From Timaviella obliquedivisa GSE-PSE-MK23-08B (GTDB lineage: Bacteria; Cyanobacteriota; Cyanobacteriia; Elainellales; Elainellaceae), in the NCBI GenBank assembly GCA_019358855.1, contig JAHHII010000010.1, positions 1-64,000 of the forward strand: a DNA stretch of 64,000 nucleotides, given 5' to 3'. Below, in pieces: positions 55,080 to 64,000 of this stretch. The notes below the pieces were generated by a model. The model saw nothing but the letters and a program-made list of their open reading frames with translations. It ran no database searches and was not told where the DNA came from. The translations under genes were made by a program, and so were the position numbers. Numbering within the stretch: position 1 is the stretch's first letter; each line of letters begins with the position of its first letter.

Positions 55080-56807
55080 CTACGGTCGTTGAACAATGAT
55101 TTCGGACACTCGCCGTTTAGTCTTAGTATCTATACCAACCACACGAACGTACGCGCCACTATTCTCTGCTAGACAGCGCTCGAGGGCATTGACCACATCT
55201 CCGCCTTGAATAGGTGGGCAGCTTGTCCAAGAACTCGTTTGGAAACGGCGCTTATCGGCGTACTCGGCGGCAATTCTATAGCCCTGAGACACCATTTGCC
55301 GAACTTGGGAAACAACTTCAGGCTTAAGATGACTCTTACCGTTGCTGCCAGAACTACTGCTACTTCCGCTAGAACCATAGCCACTACCAGTAGCATAGCT
55401 ATTGCTGGGGGCTGGAGATGCATAGGCAGGTGCAGCATGACCGTTGCTAGTAGGAGCGCCACCGGGACGCTGAATCACGACTTCAGAAACACGAGATCTG
55501 GTTTTAGTGTCAATGCCAAAAAGGCGAACATATTGACCGCTATGCTCAGCCAGACAAGTTTGCAAAGCGGCGATCGCGTCTGATTCACGGCTGGCTTGAA
55601 TGGGTGAACAGCTATTCCAAGCATTAATCTTGAAGCGACGTGGATCGGCGTGCTCAGTCCCTAACTTGTAACCCTGAGACACAAAATAACGGATTTTTTC
55701 AATGACTTCAGGAGCCAAACCAGAGCCACTGGGCGCATGGTTATAGCTTTTGGGCGCACTGTAACTATTGTGGCTGGAAGTATGGCTAGAGGAACTAGGA
55801 GGAGCAGAAACCCGACCTAGAGCGGCATCGCCAGGGCGTTGAATGACAAGCTCCGAGACGCGCTGCTTTAACCGAGTATCAATTCCAAACAAACGAACGT
55901 AATCACCACTATGCTCTGACAAACATTTCTCTAGCCCAGCCAATACATCTCCTTCACGGCTAGACTGACTGGGCGTGCAGCTATGCCACGCATTGATTTT
56001 GAAACGACGCGGATCGGCATGTTCAGTACCAATCTTTAAGCCTTGGGAAAGGAGTTGACGGACACGCTCTACGACTGCTGGATCTAAACGAGTATTTTGC
56101 ATTTGACTGAAATTAGAGGTAGAGGAACTGGAATCGCTGGCTGGACTGGAAGCGTCTGGGGCACTGTGCCCATTCAACGCTTTTTCTAACTGCGTACGAA
56201 CTGGAGTGATGCAGGCTAGGTTCTCAGCACAGTGATAGCCAGACCTAAGTGCATCGTTAACGCCTACCACTTGGGTGGCAAACTGACGATCTTCTGCCTG
56301 TACGTTGGGCAGGCGATCGGCTTGTTGCTGAGTTGTGATGATGGAACCAGAGGGAACATATTTTCCTGGGGGAAGGGTCACATCTTGAATTAAGACATGC
56401 ATCATCACCACACAGCCATCACCGATATGAGCATTAAATACAGTCGATCGAAAGCCAATAAAACAATCGTTACCCACATAAGCGGGGCCATGAATCAGCG
56501 CCATGTGGGTAATCGTGGTATTTCTGCCAACCCAAACAGAATAAGGACTTTGGTCATCTCCTTCAACCTTGCCTTGCTGTAGCCCATGAATGACTACCCC
56601 ATCTTGAACCTTTGTGCCGGTGCCTAGATGAAAGGAGTTCCCTAACTCGGCACGGATGGAAGTTCCCGGTGCAATCATGACGTTTGCACCAATGGTCACG
56701 TCCCCAATGATGTTTGAGAAAGAGTGCACGTAGGCAGTTTCATCAATTTTGGGTTTGGGAAGACTTCTAGACCAAGGATTTAGAGGTGCAGCCAAGCCGC
56801 TAACCAT
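55080..56807 (-). CDS. ccmM: Carboxysome scaffold CcmM (gamma-CA plus three SSU-like domains)
   Basis: 575 residues. The gamma-carbonic-anhydrase domain (1-205) keeps likely zinc ligands His74, His101, His106 and the Cys193/Cys199 pair (YHCAENLAC) that forms the activating disulfide in active homologues. Three Rubisco small-subunit-like domains follow at about 240-325, 365-447 and 495-575, with Ser/Pro/Gly linkers. Each has a Cys pair (277/295, 400/418, 530/545), a redox switch for Rubisco condensation in known CcmM. Met236 could start a short M35-type form, although no strong site precedes it. ATG 56807 has AGGAGAAG upstream. Confidence 0.96.
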   Translation of the reverse strand: MVSGLAAPLNPWSRSLPKPKIDETAYVHSFSNIIGDVTIGANVMIAPGTSIRAELGNSFHLGTGTKVQDGVVIHGLQQGKVEGDDQSPYSVWVGRNTTITHMALIHGPAYVGNDCFIGFRSTVFNAHIGDGCVVMMHVLIQDVTLPPGKYVPSGSIITTQQQADRLPNVQAEDRQFATQVVGVNDALRSGYHCAENLACITPVRTQLEKALNGHSAPDASSPASDSSSSTSNFSQMQNTRLDPAVVERVRQLLSQGLKIGTEHADPRRFKINAWHSCTPSQSSREGDVLAGLEKCLSEHSGDYVRLFGIDTRLKQRVSELVIQRPGDAALGRVSAPPSSSSHTSSHNSYSAPKSYNHAPSGSGLAPEVIEKIRYFVSQGYKLGTEHADPRRFKINAWNSCSPIQASRESDAIAALQTCLAEHSGQYVRLFGIDTKTRSRVSEVVIQRPGGAPTSNGHAAPAYASPAPSNSYATGSGYGSSGSSSSSGSNGKSHLKPEVVSQVRQMVSQGYRIAAEYADKRRFQTSSWTSCPPIQGGDVVNALERCLAENSGAYVRVVGIDTKTKRRVSEIIVQRP

Positions 56808-56923
56808 AGACTTCTCCTGAAGGGGCAGAAATTAGCTCGATTTTTAAGGATTTTCTCTGAATAAAACGGATTAAAACAAGTGCCTATCCCTCAGAGAAAA
56901 TCGCTTAACTTACCCATTGCAGG

Positions 56924-57226
56924 CTACCGATCGCGGTCGCGCTTGTCATAGAACCGGAGGTTATTAACACTAACAGTGTCGATAATGCCAACGACTAAGG
57001 CATCAAGAGGGCGAGAATCGCCACCGGGAGTCTGCCTAGCGGCGCTCCCCCGACTCACTAATACCCATTCATCAATGCCTGCTCCAACGCTATCCGCTGC
57101 GACCTCGTAACCGGGAACCGGATGCCCTTCATCATCGATGTACTGCACGACCAGGAACTTAACGCCCGTTAGGCTATATTCCTTTTGGGTGCTGACAACG
57201 GTGCCACAAACTCTCGCGATTTGCAT
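56924..57226 (-). CDS. ccmL: Carboxysome vertex protein CcmL
   Basis: A 100-residue bacterial-microcompartment vertex protein: MQIARVCGTVVSTQKEYSLT, LVVQYIDDEGHPVPGYEVAAD, VGAGIDEWVLVSRGSAAR and DALVVGIIDTV. Pentamers cap the twelve vertices of the shell. It lies 27 bases downstream of ccmK1 and 116 upstream of ccmM in the same operon. Confidence 0.97.
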   Translation of the reverse strand: MQIARVCGTVVSTQKEYSLTGVKFLVVQYIDDEGHPVPGYEVAADSVGAGIDEWVLVSRGSAARQTPGGDSRPLDALVVGIIDTVSVNNLRFYDKRDRDR

Positions 57227-57253
57227 CAGATTAGTTCGCTGCTAAGCTCGCTA

Positions 57254-57595
57254 TTAGGGGCGACCGATAGGACGGATGCCGCTGACGCTTTCCCGGAATG
57301 CTTCTACAGCCTCGGTGTAACGGATAGGCAGGACGTATTCTAGGTTTTCGTGGGGACGCGCAATAATGTGGGTAGACAAAACTTGTCCGCCATTGACCCG
57401 CTTAATGTTTTCAATGCCAGCTGCAACCGAAGCTTGCACTTCGGAAACATCACCTCGGACGATCACAGTGACGCGACCGCTGCCGATTTTCTCGTAACCG
57501 ACCAACGTAACGCGGGCGGCTTTCACCATTGCGTCTGCTGCTTCCACAACTGCGGGGAAGCCTAATGTTTCTACCATTCCAACTGCGATCGCCAT
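57254..57595 (-). CDS. ccmK1: Carboxysome shell hexamer CcmK1
   Basis: From ATG 57595 (GGGAGATTTCAAG before it), 113 residues: [40 protein letters not shown] with the pore KIGS, and [20 protein letters not shown]. The ETLGFP form plus a C-terminal extension ([14 protein letters not shown]) matches CcmK1 as I recall it from Synechocystis, against the ETRGFP, shorter CcmK2. Forms hexamers tiling the shell facets with a bicarbonate-permeable pore. An upstream frame to 57679 is not part of the protein. Confidence 0.94.
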   Translation of the reverse strand: MAIAVGMVETLGFPAVVEAADAMVKAARVTLVGYEKIGSGRVTVIVRGDVSEVQASVAAGIENIKRVNGGQVLSTHIIARPHENLEYVLPIRYTEAVEAFRESVSGIRPIGRP

Positions 57596-57689
57596 CTTGA
57601 AATCTCCCTTCCAGTGATTCTGTAAACAATCAAAATTTGCTGCATAAATAATTAATCCCATGAGCCAGAGATGACCCATCGGATAGTTT

Positions 57690-57998
57690 CTATGAGCGGA
57701 ACTGATCTACCGCTTCGGTGTAGCGAATTGGTAAAACATACTCAAGGTTTTCGTGGGGACGCGCAATGATGTGTGTTGATAGCACTTCACCACCGTTGAC
57801 TCGCTTGACGTTCTCAATGCCAGCAGCCACAGAAGCCTGAACTTCAGAAACATCACCCCGCACAATGACGGTAACGCGACCACTTCCAATTTTTTCGTAA
57901 CCGACTAGGGTAACCCTAGCTGCCTTGACCATGGCATCCGCTGCTTCTACAACAGCAGGGAACCCTCTTGTTTCAATCATTCCAACCGCAATTGGCAT
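57690..57998 (-). CDS. ccmK2: Carboxysome shell hexamer CcmK2
   Basis: 102 residues: [20 protein letters not shown], identical to CcmK1 through the pore (KIGSGR) and most of the core, ending [10 protein letters not shown] without extension. It is first gene of the ccmK2-K1-L-M-N-O operon, the order known from other beta-cyanobacteria. The 800 bases upstream separate it from the divergent ndhF. It is the main facet protein and docking site for the CcmN peptide. Confidence 0.94.
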   Translation of the reverse strand: MPIAVGMIETRGFPAVVEAADAMVKAARVTLVGYEKIGSGRVTVIVRGDVSEVQASVAAGIENVKRVNGGEVLSTHIIARPHENLEYVLPIRYTEAVDQFRS

Positions 57999-58795
57999 CG
58001 CTTATTTCCTACGAGAGACGTATCATTGAACAGAAGTAAATAGTGACTGAAAATTTCAACGGAAGACCCGACTTTGGATTTTCAGAAAAGCATTTCAGAA
58101 TTCCCAAATTAACCATACAAGGCTGCTTTGATCTTTGGCAATATAATTCAGAATGATTGTTTTTATAACATTGATAATTCTGAGTTATTGGAAAAGCTCA
58201 CACATTCAACCCTGTTCTCCTTGCTTTCGTTCAGCCATTGAGGGCTAAAAACAACAATAGAAGCTGTTTTGGGTTGCCTGTGGACAGTGGAAACCTTGAG
58301 ACATGACAAAAGGCAGTTGGCTTAAGAAGAACTGCGATCGCAGCATTTCTCAACTAACTACGTTGGAAAAATATTTTGAAAACCTATCAAAAACGGCTCA
58401 TCTAAAAATGATGAAGCTTTTGATGAGATATCCTCGGTACTGCTTCCAAATTACGACTGTCAACGATTTTAATTTAGTCCGCCATGAGAACTAATCATAT
58501 CATCGATAAGTCAATGATTATTTGTTTGATCTTGTCCAAAACATTCGGTAATTAAGCTCAACATTTTGTTAGACAAAATTAGAAAACGAGACAATATAAA
58601 GAGTTTATTAAAAACTGGTAACATATTATCTAGCAGAAATTTCAAAGTCTACACCTGTTTCCCTGAACGTCCTATGCGGGCACATCAGAGGGTGATCGTC
58701 CTACTCTCTCCTATTGGGGCGCTCTGTCAGGTGTAGGAATGACTTTCTCAGGCTATGGCTACATTTAACAACTATTTTTTGTTTAAGGAAAGCGC
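57999..58795. other. Divergent region between ccm operon and ndhF (797 bases)
   Basis: AT-rich. It must hold the ccm promoter (minus) and the ndhF promoter (plus). One short frame (58303-58494, 63 codons) shows no domain, weak ribosome-binding signal and Lys/Leu-rich sequence; I do not call it a gene. I see no inverted repeat typical of a CcmR/CmpR (LysR T-N11-A) site that I would assert. Confidence 0.55.
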
Positions 58796-60682
58796 TTGAT
58801 GAATCAGCTCCTCGCTCAGACTAGCTGGTGGGTTCCTCTCTACGGTCTTATTGGTGCAATTTTGACCCTACCCTGGTCAGTGGGGCTAGTTCGACGAACG
58901 GGGCCTCGACCTGCGGCTTATTTTAATGTACTAATGACCTTCCTGGCTTTGGTGCATAGCGCCCTTGTGCTTCAGGCAGTTTGGGATCAGCCGCCGCAGC
59001 GCCAGGTTATTCCTTGGCTCCATGTGGTTGATCTTGATCTATCTATTGCGCTAGAAATCTCGGCAGTAAGTATAGGAGCGGCGTTGCTGATCACGGCACT
59101 GAGCCTAGTCGCACAAGTTTTTGCGCTGGGCTATTTAGAAAAAGACTGGGGCATTGCTCGGTTCTATGCGCTCATGGGCTTTTTTGAGGCGGCAATGAGC
59201 GGTATTGCCCTTAGCGATTCGCTGTTTTTAAGCTATGCTCTGCTAGAAATGCTTACCTTATCAACTTATCTGTTGGTGGGATTTTGGTATGCTCAGCCTT
59301 TAGTGGTTACTGCGGCGCGAGATGCGTTTTTGACCAAACGGGTGGGCGATTTGCTGCTGCTGATGGGAGTCGTGGGGCTCTCGACCCAGGCAGGCAGTTT
59401 GAACTTTACTGATCTAGAAGCCTGGGCACAAACGGCTGAGTTGGCTCCGCTTACCACAACGCTTCTGGGACTAGCTCTAATTGCTGGGCCCACTGGGAAA
59501 TGCGCTCAGTTTCCGCTAAACCTCTGGTTAGATGAAGCCATGGAGGGCCCTAACCCGGCTTCTATTTTACGGAACTCAGTAGTAGTCGCTTCTGGGGCAT
59601 ATGTATTGATTCAATTACAGCCAATCTTGGCATTATCGCCTGTAGCACTGAATGCACTGATTGTGCTGGGGACGCTAACTGCGATCGGGGCTTCTTTTGT
59701 GTCGATCGCCCAAGTCGATGTGAAGCGATCGCTCTCCCACTCCACGAGCGCTTACCTCGGTTTGGTCTTTGTCGCGGTGGGAATGCAGCAAAGTGATGTA
59801 GCGCTGCTATTTCTCTTTGCCCATGGCATTAGTAAAGCCTTAATGTTTATGAGCGTTGGCTCGGTGATTCTCACTACTAGCACTCAAGACTTACGCGAAC
59901 TGGGCGGGTTAGCCTCACGAATGCCTGCGACGGCGGCAGCCTTTGTCGTTGGTGCGGCGGCATCCATTGCGCTTATTCCCCTGGGCAGCTTTTGGGCGAT
60001 GCTGGAATGGGCAGATGATCTGGGGGCAACAAGTTTTTGGTCGGTGGGTGTGCTGCTGTTAGTCAATGGGATGACAGCATTTAACTTAGTGCGGGTGTAC
60101 GGGCTAATGTTTGGGGGCAAGCCCCAACCTAAAACCCGCCGAGCTCCCGAGGTTCCTTGGTTAATGGCGGTGCCAATGGTGGCAATGACGGTGTTTACGC
60201 TGCTGGCTCCCCTAATGTTGCAACAGTGCCAGCTACTACCCACTTGGGAAACCCTAAACTGGACGGCGATGGGATTGTTGGTGCTGTCTAGTGCGATCGG
60301 CTGTGGCTTGGGCGGGTTGATTTATCTGAATCCGGGCTGGGAAAAACCAGTAGATCTAGTCAGCAAGCCAATTCGAGATATTTTGGCATATGACTTTCGG
60401 ATGGAGCGGTTGTATCAGATCAGTGTCGTGTTGGGGGTCGTGCAGAGTTCGCGGCTAACGGCTTGGTTTGACCGATACATTGTTGATGGTCTGGTCAATT
60501 TCATGGGGGTTGCTTCAATTTTTAGCGGCGAGAGTTTGAAGTATACGATTTCAGGTCAGTCTCGTTATTATCTACTGACGTTGTTTACCGGTGTGCTAGT
60601 TGCATTGACAGCGTTAAGCTGGTCGTTTTTAGGGTCGCCCCTGACGGCGATCGCCCAGGCTTTTAGCTTTCGCGCTATTTAG
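58796..60682 (+). CDS. ndhF4: NDH-1 subunit F, CO2-uptake type (NdhF4-like)
   Basis: A 628-residue proton-pumping antiporter-like subunit with about 14-16 membrane helices. Seen: EKDWGIARFYALMGFFEAAM, LLEMLTLSTYLLVGFWYAQP, LNLWLDEAMEGPNPASILRN (the conserved quinone/proton-channel block with ...EAMEGP in place of DAMEGP), and SLSHSTSAYLGLVF. With ndhD and cupB directly after it, this is the F subunit of a NDH-1 CO2-hydration complex in thylakoids. The constitutive NdhF4/D4/CupB set is favoured over NdhF3/D3/CupA by the length of the CupB-like protein and the lack of cupS. Confidence 0.9.
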   Translation: MMNQLLAQTSWWVPLYGLIGAILTLPWSVGLVRRTGPRPAAYFNVLMTFLALVHSALVLQAVWDQPPQRQVIPWLHVVDLDLSIALEISAVSIGAALLITALSLVAQVFALGYLEKDWGIARFYALMGFFEAAMSGIALSDSLFLSYALLEMLTLSTYLLVGFWYAQPLVVTAARDAFLTKRVGDLLLLMGVVGLSTQAGSLNFTDLEAWAQTAELAPLTTTLLGLALIAGPTGKCAQFPLNLWLDEAMEGPNPASILRNSVVVASGAYVLIQLQPILALSPVALNALIVLGTLTAIGASFVSIAQVDVKRSLSHSTSAYLGLVFVAVGMQQSDVALLFLFAHGISKALMFMSVGSVILTTSTQDLRELGGLASRMPATAAAFVVGAAASIALIPLGSFWAMLEWADDLGATSFWSVGVLLLVNGMTAFNLVRVYGLMFGGKPQPKTRRAPEVPWLMAVPMVAMTVFTLLAPLMLQQCQLLPTWETLNWTAMGLLVLSSAIGCGLGGLIYLNPGWEKPVDLVSKPIRDILAYDFRMERLYQISVVLGVVQSSRLTAWFDRYIVDGLVNFMGVASIFSGESLKYTISGQSRYYLLTLFTGVLVALTALSWSFLGSPLTAIAQAFSFRAI

Positions 60683-60740
60683 CCTGTGATTTTAATGATT
60701 ACGTTTGCCCCGTTCGCTTTTCTAAGCCACAGGATTTATC

Positions 60741-62228
60741 ATGCTAAGCCCTTTGATTTGGGCACCTTTTTTAGGTGTTGTGTTGATTGGTCTGTATCCT
60801 CAGCCATTGCTGCCCAGCCGTGCCCGTCAGTTGGCACTGGCGATCGCCACACTGACTTTATTCTGGTCGATTTACGTTGCCACTCAGTTCAACATTGGGC
60901 AAGCTGGCTTCCAGATGCAAGAATCACTCCCCTGGATTGAACGTCTGGGTTTGACCTATCAGCTAGGGGTGGATGGACTGTCGATGCCGTTGATGCTGAT
61001 GAATAGCCTGCTGACCTGGATTGCAATTTACAGCAGCGATGCTCAGATTAGTCGCCCTCGGCTTTATTACATTTTGGTGCTGGTTTTGGGTGGAGCGGTG
61101 GCAGGTGCTTTCTTAGCGCAAAACCTGCTGTTATTCTTCTTGTTCTATGAGGTGGAGTTAATTCCTCTCTATTTGATCATTGCGATTTGGGGTGGTGCGC
61201 GTCGGGGGTATGCCGCTACCAAGTTTTTAATTTATACCGCTTTTTCGGGTGTGGTTATTTTGGCAGCGTTCTTTGGGTTGTCGTTTCTCAGTGGCTCGTC
61301 GAGCTTTGACTATGAGGTGCTGCGATCGCAAGTTTTACCGCTCAGCAGTCAACTGATTCTGTTGATCACTCTATTTATTGGCTTCGGCATTAAAATTCCC
61401 ATTGTTCCTCTCCACACTTGGCTCCCCGATGCTCACGTTGAAGCGCCAACGCCTGCATCAGTGCTACTCGCTGGCGTGCTGTTGAAGCTGGGAACCTACG
61501 GGTTACTGCGGTTTGGGTTAGGGTTGTTTCCTGATGCTTGGCAGGTTTTATCGCCGTGGCTGGCGTGGCTGGCTGTAGTCAGCGTGCTATACGGATCTTT
61601 GGCAGCGATCGCCCAAACTGACATGAAGAAAACTGTAGCGTATAGCTCGGTTGGGCACATGGGTTACATTCTTTTAGCAAGTGCAGCCGCAACTCCGCTT
61701 AGCTTATTGGGTGCAGTTGCCCAGATGATCAGCCACGGCTTAATTTCTGCCCTGCTATTTTTGTTGGTCGGCGTAGTCTACTCTAAAACCGGAACCCGTG
61801 ATATTAATGCTTTGCAAGGCTTGCTGAATCCAGAGCGCGGGATGCCGTTGATTGGTAGTCTTATGGTCGCGGGTGCGATGGCAAGCGCTGGAATTCCAGG
61901 AATGGTAGGGTTCATTGCTGAGTTCATCGTTTACCGCAGTAGTTTTCCAGTGTTTCCAGTGCCGACTCTGCTGTGTATGGTGGGGACGGGTTTAACTGCT
62001 GTGTATTTCTTAATCTTGATTAACCGAACATTTTTTGGGCGGTTGCCAGAAACGCTGGCAAATTTGCCGCGTGTGCGGTGGCAAGATCGATTACCTTCAG
62101 CGATCGTGACGGTTTTAATTATTGCTTTAGGGCTACAACCCAACTGGATGTTGCGGTGGAGTGAGGCAACCACAACGGCGTTAGCTCCGATCGCTGGGCA
62201 TGTGGCGTTAGAGGTTTCGGTAAAATGA
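60741..62228 (+). CDS. ndhD4: NDH-1 subunit D, CO2-uptake type (NdhD4-like)
   Basis: A 495-residue subunit with about 14 helices: LTYQLGVDGLSMPLMLMNSL, FYEVELIPLYLIIAIWGGAR with the key Glu, FIGFGIKIPIVPLHTWLPDA and HVEAPTPASVLLAGVLLKLG with the channel Lys, DMKKTVAYSSVGHMGYILLA. It pairs with NdhF in the variable arm that drives CO2 conversion by cyclic electron flow. It lies 58 bases after ndhF and 64 before the cup gene. The alternative is NdhD3. Confidence 0.92.
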   Translation: MLSPLIWAPFLGVVLIGLYPQPLLPSRARQLALAIATLTLFWSIYVATQFNIGQAGFQMQESLPWIERLGLTYQLGVDGLSMPLMLMNSLLTWIAIYSSDAQISRPRLYYILVLVLGGAVAGAFLAQNLLLFFLFYEVELIPLYLIIAIWGGARRGYAATKFLIYTAFSGVVILAAFFGLSFLSGSSSFDYEVLRSQVLPLSSQLILLITLFIGFGIKIPIVPLHTWLPDAHVEAPTPASVLLAGVLLKLGTYGLLRFGLGLFPDAWQVLSPWLAWLAVVSVLYGSLAAIAQTDMKKTVAYSSVGHMGYILLASAAATPLSLLGAVAQMISHGLISALLFLLVGVVYSKTGTRDINALQGLLNPERGMPLIGSLMVAGAMASAGIPGMVGFIAEFIVYRSSFPVFPVPTLLCMVGTGLTAVYFLILINRTFFGRLPETLANLPRVRWQDRLPSAIVTVLIIALGLQPNWMLRWSEATTTALAPIAGHVALEVSVK

Positions 62229-62292
62229 AATTGGCTATCCTATCGTCTTGACTTTTTGAATTCAATTTTTAACCCTAAATTTTATCCCTCCG

Positions 62293-63417
62293 ATGCTGCC
62301 AACTCTTAACCTACCTGCTTCAACCCATCCCCTCGCTCATATTATCGATCGCCTAGAAAACGGCGGGGCTTTGCTGCCAGAATCGCCAGAGAATTTAATG
62401 GAAGTGGTTGGCGTGCTCAAAAGCTACGGAGTAGTGATAGGAGCTTATCATCGCAATTTGACTTATATTGCCGACCACCAGTTTTTAGTGCTGTTTCCAT
62501 TCTTCAAATATTTCAATGGAGAAGTCACGTTTAACAAGCTATTGAGGCATTGGTGGCACGATCGAATCAATTACGAGTTTGCTGAATACTGCATGAAGGC
62601 GATGTTTTGGCATGGCGGCACGACGTTAGATGCTTATTTAGATAGCCCTGAATTTGATGAAAAAGTGGGACGGGCGATCGCGGCTAAAGTAAGTAGTAGT
62701 CCGATGGGCGCTATCAATTCTCTGCTTCCTGATTTTTTGCCCGAACAAGTCCGTCTTTTGGCTTATTACAGCGCTTTAGGGCAGTTCTGGAACGTAATGA
62801 GTGAGATGTTCTTAAATCTTTCCGATCGCTATGACCAAGGTGAGATCAAAACCATTACCGATGTCGTGGATCACGTTTTGCAAGGTTTGGTTGCGGCAGC
62901 GAATCAGCCCATTACCTACGCCGTAGAAATTAAAGGCAAAACTTACGATATTATTCCCGAATCCGCAGGGCTAAAGTTTTTAATGGATACGGCTGTGCCC
63001 TACGTTGAGGCAGTCTTTTTCCGCTCATTTCCCTTCTTTGGTACAGTCTCTTACAATGCTCAAGCAGGACAAATTCCCGATGAGCAGGCAGGCTTTAATT
63101 ACGGGGTACTGTACGCTGATCCGCTCCCTGTGGGTGGGGCAGGCATTCCGCCAACGCTGCTCATGCAAGATATGACGCACTATTTACCAGATTATCTACG
63201 TCAGTTTTATCGCAAGGGGCTACGGGGTGAAGATGATCTGCGAGTGAAAATTTGTATAAGTTTTCAAAAGTCAATGTTTTGTGTCACGACGGCTGTCATT
63301 TTGGGTTTGATGCCTCATCCGGATGCCACTGATTTGCAGCAACAACGGGTGAATCGGCAGTATTTAGAAGGATGGATGGATCGACTGGTAGATTCACGGT
63401 TATCTAGCATTCAGTAA
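62293..63417 (+). CDS. cupB: CO2 hydration protein CupB/ChpX type
   Basis: A 374-residue protein of the ChpX/ChpY family: HPLAHIIDRLENGGALLPES, FLVLFPFFKYFNGEVTFNKL, RHWWHDRINYEFAEYCMKAM with likely metal-binding His/Glu residues, and QFRKGLRGEDDLRVKI-like end (QFYRKGLRGEDDLRVKICIS). It sits on NdhD/F and catalyses carbonic-anhydrase-like CO2 hydration at the cytosolic face. The length fits CupB (about 375 residues) better than CupA (about 430). Closes the three-gene operon. Confidence 0.9.
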   Translation: MLPTLNLPASTHPLAHIIDRLENGGALLPESPENLMEVVGVLKSYGVVIGAYHRNLTYIADHQFLVLFPFFKYFNGEVTFNKLLRHWWHDRINYEFAEYCMKAMFWHGGTTLDAYLDSPEFDEKVGRAIAAKVSSSPMGAINSLLPDFLPEQVRLLAYYSALGQFWNVMSEMFLNLSDRYDQGEIKTITDVVDHVLQGLVAAANQPITYAVEIKGKTYDIIPESAGLKFLMDTAVPYVEAVFFRSFPFFGTVSYNAQAGQIPDEQAGFNYGVLYADPLPVGGAGIPPTLLMQDMTHYLPDYLRQFYRKGLRGEDDLRVKICISFQKSMFCVTTAVILGLMPHPDATDLQQQRVNRQYLEGWMDRLVDSRLSSIQ

Positions 63418-63455
63418 AATTGCTGGATTCAGTTTGAATAAGAACTTCGATTCAT

Positions 63456-63563
63456 ATGGGTAAATACCTTGGCTTGGCAAATCAATTAGTGATGCTAGCC
63501 GCTTGTTCGATTGTGATTTTGCTGTGCGTTTGGGCTGGTGCTTTGGTGTCAGCGTCGTTCTGA
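63456..63563 (+). CDS. Possible membrane microprotein (35 aa) downstream of cupB
   Basis: ATG 63456 to TGA 63563. MGKYLGLANQLVMLAACSIV then ILLCVWAGALVSASF: one strong membrane helix. It is on the cupB strand 38 bases after it. No good ribosome-binding site is visible, so it may be chance. Small subunits are common in NDH-1 complexes, which makes it worth noting. Confidence 0.3.
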   Translation: MGKYLGLANQLVMLAACSIVILLCVWAGALVSASF

Positions 63564-63701
63564 AGGGTGGTTGGGTGCGCCTGCCATGCTGTTAATAAAT
63601 GGGCAACCGTCAAAAATTCCGTTGGCGATCGTGGCGGTTTTAGGCGTTGCGTTTCCGCTAGTAAGATTGTCATTGTCTACAGATCTCTTCCTACGTAAGT
63701 C

Positions 63702-64000
63702 CTACAAAGTAAACATTCCAGTTTTGCGCAGTAAATCTAAAAATGTAAAGACTGCGGGTGGATGCAGAGTACTGGCTAAAACGGCCGCACCCACGACTCG
63801 CTCTAGGGGTTCTGGAAGCGATCGCACCACGATGCCATCGGGAATTGGCATGGCGGTTAGTTTGGGCAAAATCGCTGCCCCCAACCCTTGTGCCACCATG
63901 CTGACAATGGTGGAATCTTCTTTAATTTCATACGCTACTTTTAGCGATTGCCCCCACTTTGCCCAATGCTTACGCACTGCTGAGGTGCATTCAGCATAGT
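63702..64000 (-). CDS. LysR-family regulator, C-terminal part (partial)
   Basis: The open frame continues off the right edge. The visible 98 codons (YAECTSAVRKHWAKWGQSLK, VAYEIKEDSTIVSMVAQGLG, AAILPKLTAMPIPDGIVVRS) are the last third of a LysR substrate-binding domain: the DSTIVSMVAQGLGAAILP segment is diagnostic. The DNA-binding domain is outside. It is convergent with the cup operon. Several LysR proteins (CmpR, NdhR/CcmR) regulate carbon uptake in cyanobacteria, but nothing here shows that this is one. Confidence 0.85.
   Translation of the reverse strand, partial: YAECTSAVRKHWAKWGQSLKVAYEIKEDSTIVSMVAQGLGAAILPKLTAMPIPDGIVVRSLPEPLERVVGAAVLASTLHPPAVFTFLDLLRKTGMFTL

Noticed and set aside
58303-58494. 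63-codon frame in the ccm-ndhF intergenic region.
   Set aside because: Weak start signal, no domain, AT-rich composition like the surrounding spacer.

Overview
The window is chromosomal DNA of a beta-cyanobacterium. Direct evidence is the 5' end of psbD (photosystem II D2) at the left edge, a beta-carboxysome operon (ccmK2-K1-L-M-N-O), a CO2-uptake NDH-1 cluster (ndhF-ndhD-cupB type), a Tic22 homologue, and very frequent GCGATCGC/GCGATCG octamers (HIP1) in genes of every kind. The hpsE-like and wcaF/hpsU-like polysaccharide genes suggest a filamentous, possibly hormogonium-forming lineage (Leptolyngbya/Nostoc-like); that is inference, and the sequence does not fix the genus.

Layout. 0-8.4 kb: psbD (partial, minus), a small unknown protein, an ECF/Cbi-type ATPase, a YacP-type NYN nuclease, tRNA-Asn(GUU), a GT-C membrane glycosyltransferase, thioredoxin, fabG, a DUF6888/DUF6887-like small gene pair, a groEL2 with a perfect CIRCE operator and a strong terminator, and a Uma2 nuclease-like gene. 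8.4-16.8 kb: a 1412-residue CheB-CheR-PAS-kinase-receiver protein, an animal-type haem peroxidase, rseP-nth, rpsN. 16.8-27.6 kb: a TPR gene with a palindromic MITE-like insertion inside its reading frame and two further MITE-like elements nearby, a radical SAM protein, tic22 overlapping a 3-methyladenine glycosylase gene, a 40-residue membrane protein, a beta-CASP hydrolase, ftsE, cobU and two cyanobacterial unknowns. 27.6-35 kb: an exopolysaccharide trio (two GT2 enzymes plus an acetyltransferase), hisG, a second DUF6887/6888-like pair in which one member is frameshifted, and gcvH-gcvP.

35-47.5 kb is the accessory and decayed part: hicBA, an IS1-like element, DUF2442, two Uma2 genes, an ABC1/UbiB kinase, phoX behind a Pho-box-like triple repeat, a truncated 2'-5' RNA ligase-like gene, transposase remnants, a nine-unit 21-bp tandem repeat, a DUF433 protein and an MsbA-like exporter. 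47.5-64 kb: ftsW, a RecB-type Fe-S nuclease, clpB, a GT4 enzyme, the ccm operon (minus strand) and, divergent from it, ndhF-ndhD-cupB (plus strand), then a partial LysR regulator.

How it works together. The right-hand 11 kb is a carbon-concentrating locus: the NDH-1MS'-type complex hydrates CO2 to bicarbonate in the cytosol, and the carboxysome shell and CcmM/CcmN scaffold encase Rubisco and carbonic anhydrase. The gcvH-gcvP pair serves photorespiratory glycine breakdown. I found no CRISPR array, rRNA, prophage or clearly new multi-gene system. The signals most worth a second look are the two DUF6888/6887-like pairs (one broken by a 10-bp repeat expansion), the MITE inside the TPR gene, the 21-bp repeat open in both directions, and the small unannotated membrane proteins.
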